NCBI GenBank assembly: GCA_003280135.1
Contig: QCFW01000002.1
Span: forward strand, 1-40,593
Reading direction: 5' to 3'
Source of the DNA: Prochlorococcus sp. AG-363-N16
GTDB lineage: Bacteria; Cyanobacteriota; Cyanobacteriia; PCC-6307; Cyanobiaceae
Length of the DNA: 40,593 nt
Of this stretch, positions 19,132 through 26,757 are shown one piece after another. Each line of letters opens with the position of its first letter. Positions within the stretch are counted from its first letter, which is position 1. The notes under the pieces were generated by a model. The model saw only the letters and a list, made by a program, of their open reading frames with translations, did not search any database and was not told the origin of the DNA. A program made the position numbers and the translations under genes.

Positions 19132-20952
19132 TTATTCAGTATCACTCAAAGTACTGGTTATATGAAGTTCTTTTAATTGTTCCTTAGATACTTCGGCAGG
19201 GGCATCAGTCATCAAGCAACTTGCTTGTTGTGTTTTAGGGAAAGCAATTGTATCTCTAATTGAATCTTCTCCTGATAAAAGCATTACTATTCTATCCAAT
19301 CCAAAAGCAAGGCCTCCATGTGGGGGAGCTCCCATTTCAAGTGCTTTTAAAAGGAAACCAAATTGTTCTGTTGCTTGCTCTTTTGGAAGGCCAATGGTTG
19401 CAAAAACCTTTTGTTGAAGATCAGCATCATGAATACGGATTGAACCTCCTCCCAGTTCAAGACCATTTAACACAAGATCGTAAGCTTGTGCGCGTGATGT
19501 TTTTAGGCGTTGTGACCATAATGCTTTCTCTGACCCTAGATCTTTTAGGTGTGGAGCACAGAAAGGGTGATGAAGGGCTTCTAACCGATTTTCTTCTGAA
19601 TTAAATTCAAACATTGGGAAATCAACGACCCATAAAAAACTCCATGGCAGCTTTGTTTTTTTGGAATCAATTAGATTTAATTCTTTTGCAAGATATTGTC
19701 TAATACGATCAAGAGTTTTGTTGACAATCTTCGTTTCTCCTGCACCGAAAAGTATGAGATCCCCTGGTTTAGCCTCAACCGTTTGCAGTAAATCTATTAT
19801 TTGAGTAGTGCTTAGATTGTCTTTAATAGCTCCAATGGTGTCAATTTCATTACCTTCACGGACTCTTATAAATGCAAGACCTTTCCCACCAGCTTTTTGT
19901 GCTTCCGAAAATATATCGCCACCAGGTTTTATTCTTACATTGCTAATTAACTTATTACCATTTTTTACATTTATACATTTTACGGAACCACCACTTTTTA
20001 CCGCTCCTGAAAAGACTTTAAAACCTATTTCTTTAACAATTTTACTTACATTTTTTAATTCCATACCATATCTTGTGTCTGGTCTATCTGTTCCAAAACG
20101 ATCCATAGATTCTTCCCATGATAATCTCGGAAATGGAAGATTTAATTCAACTCCTTTTATTTTTTTCCAAATTGATGCGATTAATTTTTCATTAAAACTT
20201 AAAATATCATTCTGACTCATAAAGCTCATTTCCATATCTAATTGTGTAAATTCAGGTTGTCTATCTGAACGTAAATCTTCATCACGAAAACATCTTGCGA
20301 TTTGGTAATAACGCTCCAATCCACCAACCATTAAAAGTTGTTTGAATAATTGTGGCGATTGCGGGAGTGCAAACCAATTACCTTCAGAAACCCTCGAAGG
20401 CACTAGATAATCACGTGCACCTTCCGGTGTTGATTTAGTAAGAATCGGTGTTTCTATTTCAATGAAATCTTCTTTTTCTAAAAAATCACGAGCTGCTTGA
20501 ATTGTCTTATGACGTAAGCGAAGATTTTTATTCATCCGTTCTCGCCTTAGGTCTAAATACCTATAACGAAGTCTTAGCTCTTCTTTGATTGGTTCTTCGT
20601 CATGGATAGAAACAGTGAAAGGTAAATTTCCAGAAACAGGGTTTAGAACATTTAGTGAAGCTGCCAATATTTCAATTTCTCCAGTTTTTAATTTTTTGTT
20701 TATCGATTCTTTTGGGCGTAACCTTACAGTTCCTTTGATTTGTATAACAGATTCAGTTCTAAGCCCTTCAGCAATAGTAAACAGTTCTTTTCCTTGATCT
20801 GGATCAACTGTTATTTGAACTGTTCCACTGCTATCGCGCAGATCGATAAAAATCACCCCACCGTGATCTCTACACCGGTCTACCCAGCCACAGAGTTGAA
20901 CTTTGGAGTCAATGTGCTGATTGCGCAGATCTCCACAGTAATTACTGCGCAT
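19132..20952 (-). CDS. aspS: Aspartyl-tRNA synthetase (bacterial type)
   Basis: Charges tRNA-Asp. The 606-residue length and the GAD insertion place it in the bacterial AspRS type. An OB-fold anticodon domain (about 1-110, with [21 protein letters not shown]) is followed by the class II catalytic core: [22 protein letters not shown], motif 2 in [21 protein letters not shown] (about 221-241), the insertion (about 290-410) and motif 3 in [23 protein letters not shown] near the end. Whether it also charges tRNA-Asn cannot be judged here. gcvT lies 73 bp upstream on the same strand. Confidence 0.97.
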   Translation of the reverse strand: MRSNYCGDLRNQHIDSKVQLCGWVDRCRDHGGVIFIDLRDSSGTVQITVDPDQGKELFTIAEGLRTESVIQIKGTVRLRPKESINKKLKTGEIEILAASLNVLNPVSGNLPFTVSIHDEEPIKEELRLRYRYLDLRRERMNKNLRLRHKTIQAARDFLEKEDFIEIETPILTKSTPEGARDYLVPSRVSEGNWFALPQSPQLFKQLLMVGGLERYYQIARCFRDEDLRSDRQPEFTQLDMEMSFMSQNDILSFNEKLIASIWKKIKGVELNLPFPRLSWEESMDRFGTDRPDTRYGMELKNVSKIVKEIGFKVFSGAVKSGGSVKCINVKNGNKLISNVRIKPGGDIFSEAQKAGGKGLAFIRVREGNEIDTIGAIKDNLSTTQIIDLLQTVEAKPGDLILFGAGETKIVNKTLDRIRQYLAKELNLIDSKKTKLPWSFLWVVDFPMFEFNSEENRLEALHHPFCAPHLKDLGSEKALWSQRLKTSRAQAYDLVLNGLELGGGSIRIHDADLQQKVFATIGLPKEQATEQFGFLLKALEMGAPPHGGLAFGLDRIVMLLSGEDSIRDTIAFPKTQQASCLMTDAPAEVSKEQLKELHITSTLSDTE

Positions 20953-21025
20953 AAGAATTACTTAGATATAAAAGATGAGTTTCTCATAAGAAATGTTTAG
21001 TAGGCATTAATTAGTAGAGCTTATG

Positions 21026-22138
21026 TCAGGAAACTCTGCGATAAAAAGGTTTTTTTACAACGCAGGCTTCATGAATGTCTTCTCTTATTTTTACATTAAT
21101 TGGTGTACCTATTTTAGTGAATTCTTGTGGTAAGTAAGCTAAAGCAATGCCTTTTTTTAAAGTTGGAGACCATGTTCCACTTGTAATCTTTCCAATTGGT
21201 TTATTTTTATAGAGCATTTCATACCCTGTACGAGCAATAGCCCTTCCCTTCATTTCTATACCAACTAATTTCTTTTGAATCCCTTCTTTACACTGTTTTT
21301 CAAGAAATTTTCTTCCTATAAAATTTTTTGGCATTTCTAAATTCACTAGCCAGCCTAACCCGGCTTCAAAAGGAGTCGTCTCTACATTTAGGTCCACTCC
21401 ATAAAGCGATAGACCTGCTTCTAGTCTTAATGTATCTCTAGCCCCTAGCCCACAAGGGATCACTCCTAAACTAATTAGCCCTTTCCAAAACTCTTTCCCT
21501 GGGTATTCATCTAAAAGAATTTCAAACCCATCTTCACCAGTGTATCCAGTACGAGCTATAAAAATTGAGCAAGCTTTCTCGTGCAGGTTTTTTATTTCTA
21601 TTGTTTTATGGCCAAACTTAGGAAGTGAACTCAAAGATATTTTTAGATATTTTTCTAAGTATTCTTTTGCTTTAGGCCCTTGAATGGCTAATAGAATAGG
21701 ATTTTTTTTAGCATTTTTTATTGAGATACTTTGGCTTAGATTTTCTTGTATCCATTGCTTATCAATATCTAGGCATGCCGCATTAACTATGGCTAAAAGA
21801 GATTCTTGATTTTCATTATCTAAGCCAAGATCATAAATAATGAGATCGTCAATAATTCCACCATTTTTGTTTAATAAAACCGTATAACATGATTCTCCAA
21901 CTCCAATTCTCTGAAGATCGGATGGAACTAAAGATTGCATTTGATCTTTTGCATTAGAACCTTTTATCAACAAAGAACCCATATGGGAAATATCGAATAA
22001 GCCTGCATTACTCCTTACCGCTTGATGTTCTTTGATTAGTCCAGAGAATTGAATTGGCATTTCCCATCCTGAGAATGAAACCATTCGTGCTCCGCTTGCT
22101 ATGCAGGAGTTGTAAAGAGGTGTTCGGAGTAATGGCAT
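21026..22138 (-). CDS. gcvT: Aminomethyltransferase, T protein of the glycine cleavage system
   Basis: Moves the aminomethyl carbon from lipoylated H protein to tetrahydrofolate, releasing ammonia. This is part of photorespiratory glycine breakdown. The 370-residue length is usual. Characteristic segments are FSGWEMPIQFSGLIKEHQAVR, GLFDISHMGSLLIKG, ARTGYTGEDGFEILLD (about 195-210), GLGARDTLRLEAGLSLYGVDL and a C-terminal barrel ending with ITSGTWSPTLKKGIALAYL. The other glycine cleavage genes are not in the window. No glycine riboswitch is recognisable in the 104 bp before it. Confidence 0.96.
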   Translation of the reverse strand: MPLLRTPLYNSCIASGARMVSFSGWEMPIQFSGLIKEHQAVRSNAGLFDISHMGSLLIKGSNAKDQMQSLVPSDLQRIGVGESCYTVLLNKNGGIIDDLIIYDLGLDNENQESLLAIVNAACLDIDKQWIQENLSQSISIKNAKKNPILLAIQGPKAKEYLEKYLKISLSSLPKFGHKTIEIKNLHEKACSIFIARTGYTGEDGFEILLDEYPGKEFWKGLISLGVIPCGLGARDTLRLEAGLSLYGVDLNVETTPFEAGLGWLVNLEMPKNFIGRKFLEKQCKEGIQKKLVGIEMKGRAIARTGYEMLYKNKPIGKITSGTWSPTLKKGIALAYLPQEFTKIGTPINVKIREDIHEACVVKKPFYRRVS

Positions 22139-22201
22139 TTACTTCAGTTAATGCAAGGGATGTGACTAGATGAGTTTTAGAAGGTCAATTCCATGGCCTA
22201 A

Positions 22202-22215
22202 TTAAGGAACCTTAA
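22202..22215. repeat. Short inverted repeat between gcvT and the Cys-rich gene
   Basis: The arms TTAAGG and CCTTAA are separated by AA, in the 104 bp divergent gap. Symmetry and position suit an operator, but the arms are short and no regulator can be named. Confidence 0.3.
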
Positions 22216-22242
22216 CTAACCTGTAAGTCGGAGGAGAGACCA

Positions 22243-22473
22243 ATGTCTTTTAATGAATGCTGCAAAAATTGTAAACACTGTATTCCTGGCAAATCATCTT
22301 CCCATGGATGGTGTGCATTGAGGAATATCAAAGTTCATCCTGATATTGCTCAGTTTGCCTTTTGTCATCATTGGACTCAACGTGAACCAACTTTGCCAGC
22401 TCTTCAAAAAAATGAAATTTCTATTGATAAGCAATTAGACTTTGGGAAAGCTTTTGTCAATTCTGATATATAA
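22243..22473 (+). CDS. Small Cys/His-rich protein of unknown function, probable metal or Fe-S binder
   Basis: A 76-residue soluble protein. Cysteines are at positions 6, 7, 10, 13, 24 and 41, with HH at 42-43: CCKNCKHC, then HGWCALRN, then FCHHW. This spacing suggests a zinc or iron-sulfur site. The family is not characterised as far as I know, and I assign no function. A good Shine-Dalgarno (GGAGG, 8 nt before the ATG) supports expression. It is divergent from gcvT and convergent with speB, so it is a single-gene unit. Confidence 0.8.
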   Translation: MSFNECCKNCKHCIPGKSSSHGWCALRNIKVHPDIAQFAFCHHWTQREPTLPALQKNEISIDKQLDFGKAFVNSDI

Positions 22474-22530
22474 CATAAGCCATCTATTTAAAGACTTTAA
22501 TGTCTTATTAAGGAGTAATTCATTTCATTT

Positions 22531-23418
22531 TTATCCTTTATTTAATAGCATTATTAAACTTCGAACTACTTTTGCAGCAAATATACTACTAATACCTGAA
22601 ATGTCTAATTGAGGCGCAAGTTCAACTACATCAGCTCCAATTATTTGATATTCTTTCAAAATATTTATTATTTTAGAGAAATCATTCCAAAAATATCCAC
22701 CTGGTTCAGGTGTGCCAGTGCCAGGCATTACACTAGGATCAAACCAATCAAGATCTATAGTTAAATAAATTGGGTTATCTTTATACTTTATTAAAGCGTC
22801 AGAAAGCTCTTTTGCAGGTTCACTTTTCTCGCAATGTATCAATCTATTGTATTTTTTCATTTCTAAAAATTCACTTTTAGTCCCGCTACGAATGCCTATT
22901 TGAAAAATTTTTTTATTAGGCAGAAAATCTAAGCATCTTCTCATTGTACATGCATGGTTATACATTGAACCTAACCATTTTTCTCTAAGGTCAGCATGCG
23001 CATCTAGTTGAATAACTATTAGATTATTAAAATGATTAGCGGAAGCTTTAACAGCACCTATTGTTATTGAATGTTCTCCACCTAGCATTAATGGTTTTTT
23101 ACCTTGATTAATTAATTGATATGTTACTTTTTCTACCTTATTAATTACTGGTTGGGGATCTCCATAATTAATTTCTAAAGAACCAATATCAGCAAAATTT
23201 AAATCTTCAAGATCCATCTCAAATTCTGGACAAAAAGTTTCAATTCCATTACTAACTTCTCTTATCGCAGCAGGTCCAAACCTCGCTCCTGGACGAAATG
23301 ATGTTGTGCCATCATAAGGGACACCATATAGAACTATATTGCAATTTTTAGTAACTCTATTGGCTGCCATAAAAATAGAGCCTTCATTATTAAAGTTATC
23401 TGAGTTGAATGACTTCAT
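22531..23418 (-). CDS. speB: Agmatinase (ureohydrolase family)
   Basis: Manganese hydrolase expected to convert agmatine to putrescine and urea. The 295 residues contain all ureohydrolase metal motifs: GGEHS at about 113-117, DAHADLR at 139-145, a histidine in SMYNHACTMR near 155, and TIDLDWFDPS at about 220-229. Arginase and guanidinobutyrase share these residues. The choice of agmatine rests on the ATGA overlap with spermidine synthase upstream. The residues are rich in Lys, Ile and Asn, like speE and mazG. Its stop is 57 bp from the convergent Cys-rich gene. Confidence 0.9.
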   Translation of the reverse strand: MKSFNSDNFNNEGSIFMAANRVTKNCNIVLYGVPYDGTTSFRPGARFGPAAIREVSNGIETFCPEFEMDLEDLNFADIGSLEINYGDPQPVINKVEKVTYQLINQGKKPLMLGGEHSITIGAVKASANHFNNLIVIQLDAHADLREKWLGSMYNHACTMRRCLDFLPNKKIFQIGIRSGTKSEFLEMKKYNRLIHCEKSEPAKELSDALIKYKDNPIYLTIDLDWFDPSVMPGTGTPEPGGYFWNDFSKIINILKEYQIIGADVVELAPQLDISGISSIFAAKVVRSLIMLLNKG

Positions 23419-24296
23419 TGATTAATCTTTTTTTCTAGAGATGCGGTTATAAGATTGAAAGCAGCATTTTGCCAACGTGGACTCCATACTTCACAAAATT
23501 TGGAAATTTCTTTAACTCTTTTTTCTTTTGGCTTATTATATCTGCGAGTATCTTTTGCACCAAAAATCCAACTCCAATAACCGCTTGGATATATGGAGAC
23601 ATGGCCATATAAAGGATCTGCATATTTAAAGATTGTGCGAATTAGTTTTAAAGTTTCAATATGAACTTTTTCAAATCTTTCTGGTGATTCACTTTGCATA
23701 GCAAATATTCCACCATCTTTCAGGATACGAGAACAATTCTGTAAAAAGATTTTATTAAACAACCCTTCAGCAGCTCCTATTGGATCAGATCCATCAATAA
23801 TTACAATGTCATATGAATTGTCTTGACAATTTTCTACCCACTTACAACCATCCTCAATTTTTATATGAAGTCGTTTGTCAAACCATGCTTTACCTCCTAT
23901 TGATGGTAAATATTTTTTACTTAATTTAATTACAAGATTGTCAATTTCGACTAAATCTATACGCTGTACTTCTTTATAGAAAAGACACTGTTTAGCTGTC
24001 CCACCATCTCCACCTCCAATAATTAAAATTTTCTCAATTTCTTCTGAACTTGTTAATGCAGGATGTACAAGGCACTCGTGATATTGCTTTTCTTGTAATT
24101 CTGCAGTCATCCAGCAATTATTTAGAAGTAGTGATTTTCCATATAATAAACTTTCTATAATCGTAATTTTTTGAATTGCACTGGTTTTTTCAACTATTAA
24201 TTTACCTTTAAGTCCAAATCTAGAATTATTATGGTATTCATCAAACCAATAATCAAATCTTTTTTTTATAAAGTTTTTTATAATAGAAAGAATCAT
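23415..24296 (-). CDS. speE: Spermidine synthase (polyamine aminopropyltransferase)
   Basis: Transfers an aminopropyl group from decarboxylated S-adenosylmethionine to putrescine. The 293-residue Rossmann methyltransferase-like protein has YHECLVHPAL (about 72-81), the nucleotide loop LIIGGGDGGTAKQ (91-103), LVEID (115-119) and the catalytic VIIDGSDPIGAAEGLF (165-180). The N-terminal beta part is present (WFDEYHNNSRFGLKGK). ATGA overlaps join it to mazG upstream and speB downstream, so the three are translated from one message. The DNA is very AT-rich. Spermidine is the likely product, although triamine chain length cannot be read from sequence. Confidence 0.92.
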   Translation of the reverse strand: MILSIIKNFIKKRFDYWFDEYHNNSRFGLKGKLIVEKTSAIQKITIIESLLYGKSLLLNNCWMTAELQEKQYHECLVHPALTSSEEIEKILIIGGGDGGTAKQCLFYKEVQRIDLVEIDNLVIKLSKKYLPSIGGKAWFDKRLHIKIEDGCKWVENCQDNSYDIVIIDGSDPIGAAEGLFNKIFLQNCSRILKDGGIFAMQSESPERFEKVHIETLKLIRTIFKYADPLYGHVSIYPSGYWSWIFGAKDTRRYNKPKEKRVKEISKFCEVWSPRWQNAAFNLITASLEKKINQ

Positions 24297-25108
24297 TTAT
24301 TTTCTTCTTTTAAAACCTTCTTTGCTTTTTCCCATAAATCATGAAGTTTGTCAATAGGTTGGTTTTTTATATTACCTTTCATTTCTGACTCTATATATTG
24401 TAGTCTCTTTATAAACTTTTTATTTGTTCTAGACAATGCTTCTTCAGGCTTTATTTTATACCATCTTGCAATATTAATAAGTGTAAACATTACATCTCCA
24501 AACTCCTCCTCAGCATGAACTAGATTTTTAGAGTTTAAAGCTAATTTCAACTCATTAATCTCTTCATCAAACTTCTTCCATACTTCTGTAATTGATTCCC
24601 ATTCGAAACCGATACTGGCTACTTTTTTTGATATGTACATTGAACCAAATAATGCACTTTGTGGTTTTATTTTTTCTTTTATAAAAGAGGTAAATTTATT
24701 TTCACTATGATGATACTTTTTTTCTGATCTTTTGATTTCATCCCAAGTCTTTCTTTTTTTTTTATGAAAAAATATATTTTGGCTATCAAAAATTGTAGGA
24801 TTTCTTCTGACAAGCTTATTAGTTAAACCGTTAATAATATCCTCTAATGTAAAACGATTTTCCTCATGTGCAATTTGAGCGTGTAAGACTACTTGTAATA
24901 ATAAATCACCAAGTTCTTCGCATAGATTCTTATCATCATTTTCTCTAATTGCTTCTGCAACTTCGTGAGCTTCTTCTAAAACATAAGGTATCAATGATTG
25001 ATGATTTTGTTTTTTATCCCATGTACATCCATTCTTGGGATCTCTTAATCTTGCAACAACTTTTCTAAGTTCTTCAATTGAGTTTGAATTGACTTCTTTT
25101 GTATTCAT
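24293..25108 (-). CDS. mazG: Nucleoside triphosphate pyrophosphohydrolase MazG
   Basis: Hydrolyses (deoxy)nucleoside triphosphates to monophosphates and pyrophosphate, for pool cleaning. The 271-residue protein has the two-domain cellular MazG form. The first domain shows CTWDKKQNHQSLIPYVLEEAHEVAEAI and EELGDLLLQVVLHAQIA, where the EExxE/ExxD pattern holds magnesium. The second has GFEWESITEVWKKFDEEINELKLAL and EEFGDVMFTLINIARWY. The length argues against the short phage-type MazG. It overlaps speE by 4 bp and follows the DUF2227-like gene by 14 bp. Confidence 0.93.
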   Translation of the reverse strand: MNTKEVNSNSIEELRKVVARLRDPKNGCTWDKKQNHQSLIPYVLEEAHEVAEAIRENDDKNLCEELGDLLLQVVLHAQIAHEENRFTLEDIINGLTNKLVRRNPTIFDSQNIFFHKKKRKTWDEIKRSEKKYHHSENKFTSFIKEKIKPQSALFGSMYISKKVASIGFEWESITEVWKKFDEEINELKLALNSKNLVHAEEEFGDVMFTLINIARWYKIKPEEALSRTNKKFIKRLQYIESEMKGNIKNQPIDKLHDLWEKAKKVLKEENK

Positions 25109-25122
25109 AATGATTGATTAAA

Positions 25123-25608
25123 TTAAGAATTAAATTTCTTACATTTTGGCCGAGGGTCTCCATCAAGGATCAAATGAAGCCAAGCACTTCCTTCTGCACC
25201 TATAAGTATGGCTACAAATTGCTTAGGGTATTTTTCAATTAAGTTTCTTATACGATTGATGGAAATGTACTCTAAGTCTATGCCCATGAAATTCAAGAGT
25301 ACTTTGAGCATCAAAACCATCGAGATCAAATAACCAATCCGCACCGTAGTACCAATAAATATTCCATGTGAGAGTAATGAACGATGAGTTATGAATTTTC
25401 TATATGGTCTCCAAATTATTTGGAATCTTCCCCATCTCTTCAGAGATTTTGAGTGAATGTCTAAATCTGGCGATAACCACAGTCCAGCAATACAAAAAGA
25501 GATCCCTGCTATCAATGCACTGTTTAGCCCCCAAATTAGACCTATGAAAATCCCAAAGGGAACAGATAAGAAAATTGTCGCTTTGTCATGTTTTTGACCT
25601 GATGCCAT
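25123..25608 (-). CDS. DUF2227-like putative metal-binding integral membrane protein
   Basis: A 161-residue protein with about three to four hydrophobic segments (roughly 12-45, 86-105 and the C-terminal part). His and Asp motifs are spread between them: SGQKHDK at the start, LSPDLD near residue 46, HRSLLSHG near 75-82, and GAEGSAWLHLILDGDPRP near the end. The pattern agrees with the DUF2227 family of putative metal-binding membrane proteins, whose function is unknown. It is the first gene of the run with mazG, speE and speB. The proposed promoter of tRNA-Val on the other strand begins just beyond its start codon. Confidence 0.72.
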   Translation of the reverse strand: MASGQKHDKATIFLSVPFGIFIGLIWGLNSALIAGISFCIAGLWLSPDLDIHSKSLKRWGRFQIIWRPYRKFITHRSLLSHGIFIGTTVRIGYLISMVLMLKVLLNFMGIDLEYISINRIRNLIEKYPKQFVAILIGAEGSAWLHLILDGDPRPKCKKFNS

Positions 25609-25623
25609 CAGATTTACTATGAT
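25594..25623 (+). promoter_or_regulatory. Predicted sigma-70-type promoter of tRNA-Val
   Basis: A -35 box TTGACC and a -10 box TATGAT, each one mismatch from consensus, are 18 bp apart. Transcription would begin near 25630 and include the hairpin in front of the tRNA. Part of the promoter overlaps the start of the DUF2227-like gene on the opposite strand. This is a consensus reading only. Confidence 0.5.
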
Positions 25624-25633
25624 TGTTTTTACT

Positions 25634-25655
25634 AATAAGACAGAATTGTCTTGTT
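25634..25655 (+). other. Stem-loop in the leader directly before tRNA-Val
   Basis: Nine base pairs (arms 25634-25642 and 25647-25655, one G-U pair) close a GAAU loop, with one base between the stem and the first tRNA nucleotide. It would lie in the 5' leader removed by RNase P. Confidence 0.45.
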
Positions 25656-25656
25656 G

Positions 25657-25728
<72 letters not shown>

Positions 25729-26234
25729 TCAATTGTATTCATCAGTATTAGCTTGTATCTTCATGATGATAAGAAAAGCTGCAGATAAATTATTGAGAGA
25801 ATATGCTTTTTGTTGTGATCTTGTTTTATTGATTGGGATTTTTTAAGGGAGTTCTCCAAAGAATGCGATATGTTTATTAATTTGATGAAGGGCTTAAAAT
25901 TTTTAGGAATTATCTCATTGTCTTTGATTAATTGATTTTTCGAAAGCTATTCTTTCTAATTATGTTTAGGTTCTATATGAGGTAAAATTTTTGAATAGTT
26001 AATCTATAATGATTAAAAACCTTTCATTTAGCTTACAACTCTAATCTGAATTCATCTTTAAAAAAATCATAGTTAGTATTACAATACTTATTAACAACTC
26101 TATTGGAAAATAATATTTGTTCCAAAAAGTATTATTTGAACTAATATATTTTAATTTTTATTTAGTTTCAATAAAGATGATTAATTGATCAATGCTTATA
26201 ATCTTCTTATAATTTTAGATTATGCAATAAAAAA
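25729..26234. other. AT-rich intergenic region of about 500 bp without a supported gene
   Basis: Between tRNA-Val and the 152-residue gene neither strand holds a convincing ORF. The longest plus-strand reading I noticed is a 27-codon ORF at 25763-25846 without a ribosome site. Small structures are present: AAAAGC/GCTTTT arms (25774-25810) before a short T run, which may be a weak tRNA terminator; an AGTATT-AC-AATACT inverted repeat (26075-26088); ATTGATCAAT near 26184; and the 9-mer ACAACTCTA twice about 60 bp apart. No copy of the tRNA 3' end is seen, so there is no sign of an integrated element. Confidence 0.6.
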
Positions 26235-26693
26235 ATGAAAGACAATGACAAAAGCCTTTTGCAATCAAAAGTTTTTGAATTTGCCTTTTCAGAACTTGTC
26301 AGAAGTCATAGAAATTCTTTTCTGCCTATATGGACAGTAGACAGTTGGGTCAAATTTTTAATCTGGATGGCATTAAATTGTGGGTTGTCAGGAGATAAAG
26401 AAAGTATTGCTTTGTTTATTGAATCGTTGGGTTCGCACCTATCTAGACGTATGCGAAGAATTTTTTTTGAAAGACTCTGTGAAGAACAGAATATACATTT
26501 GATGGCTGATCCAGCTGACCTAACCGTTTTATTACTTCCAATTAACCCTAAAGAATCGCTTACATTGATTAATGGAGAGGCTGCTTTGAAAAATACTGGC
26601 TTAATCGATAAAGTTCTTAAAGATAAAAGTCTTTGGGAAACTCATGATGGGATTATTTCTATTCCTTGGAATAATGTAGAAACATGCAGCTAA
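26235..26693 (+). CDS. Unknown protein upstream of valS
   Basis: A 152-residue soluble protein that I do not recognise as a named family. The first half is helical, with aromatic and basic residues (FAFSELVRSHRNSFLPIWTVDSW, then SHLSRRMRRIFFERL). The second half contains LMADPADLTVLLLPI. No signal peptide, membrane helix or metal motif is seen. Length, codon use and clean ends suggest a real gene, probably confined to marine picocyanobacteria. It ends 64 bp before the GTG start of valS and may share its transcript. Confidence 0.75.
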   Translation: MKDNDKSLLQSKVFEFAFSELVRSHRNSFLPIWTVDSWVKFLIWMALNCGLSGDKESIALFIESLGSHLSRRMRRIFFERLCEEQNIHLMADPADLTVLLLPINPKESLTLINGEAALKNTGLIDKVLKDKSLWETHDGIISIPWNNVETCS

Positions 26694-26757
26694 TTTTTTA
26701 AAAACATAGAATCTTAGTAGTGTTTGTAAGCATGTTTTCTATAGCTTCTTTTCTTTC

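Noticed and set aside
20740-21000. Plus-strand 86-codon ORF over the aspS 5' end and gap
   Set aside because: Mostly antisense to conserved aspS sequence with no ribosome site; no independent support.
22139-22242. Glycine riboswitch near gcvT
   Set aside because: A GGAGAG-like string is present but on the wrong strand for gcvT, is explained by the Shine-Dalgarno of the Cys-rich gene, and the paired conserved elements are missing.
22491-22506. AAGAC-TTTAAT-GTCTT hairpin between the Cys-rich gene and speB as a terminator
   Set aside because: Only five base pairs, mostly A-T, and no clear T run on either side.
25763-25846. 27-codon ORF after tRNA-Val
   Set aside because: Too short, without ribosome site, and with a composition expected of random AT-rich DNA.
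26075-26088. GTA...TAC palindrome as a possible NtcA site
   Set aside because: The spacing between GTA and TAC is 6 bases, not the 8 needed for NtcA.
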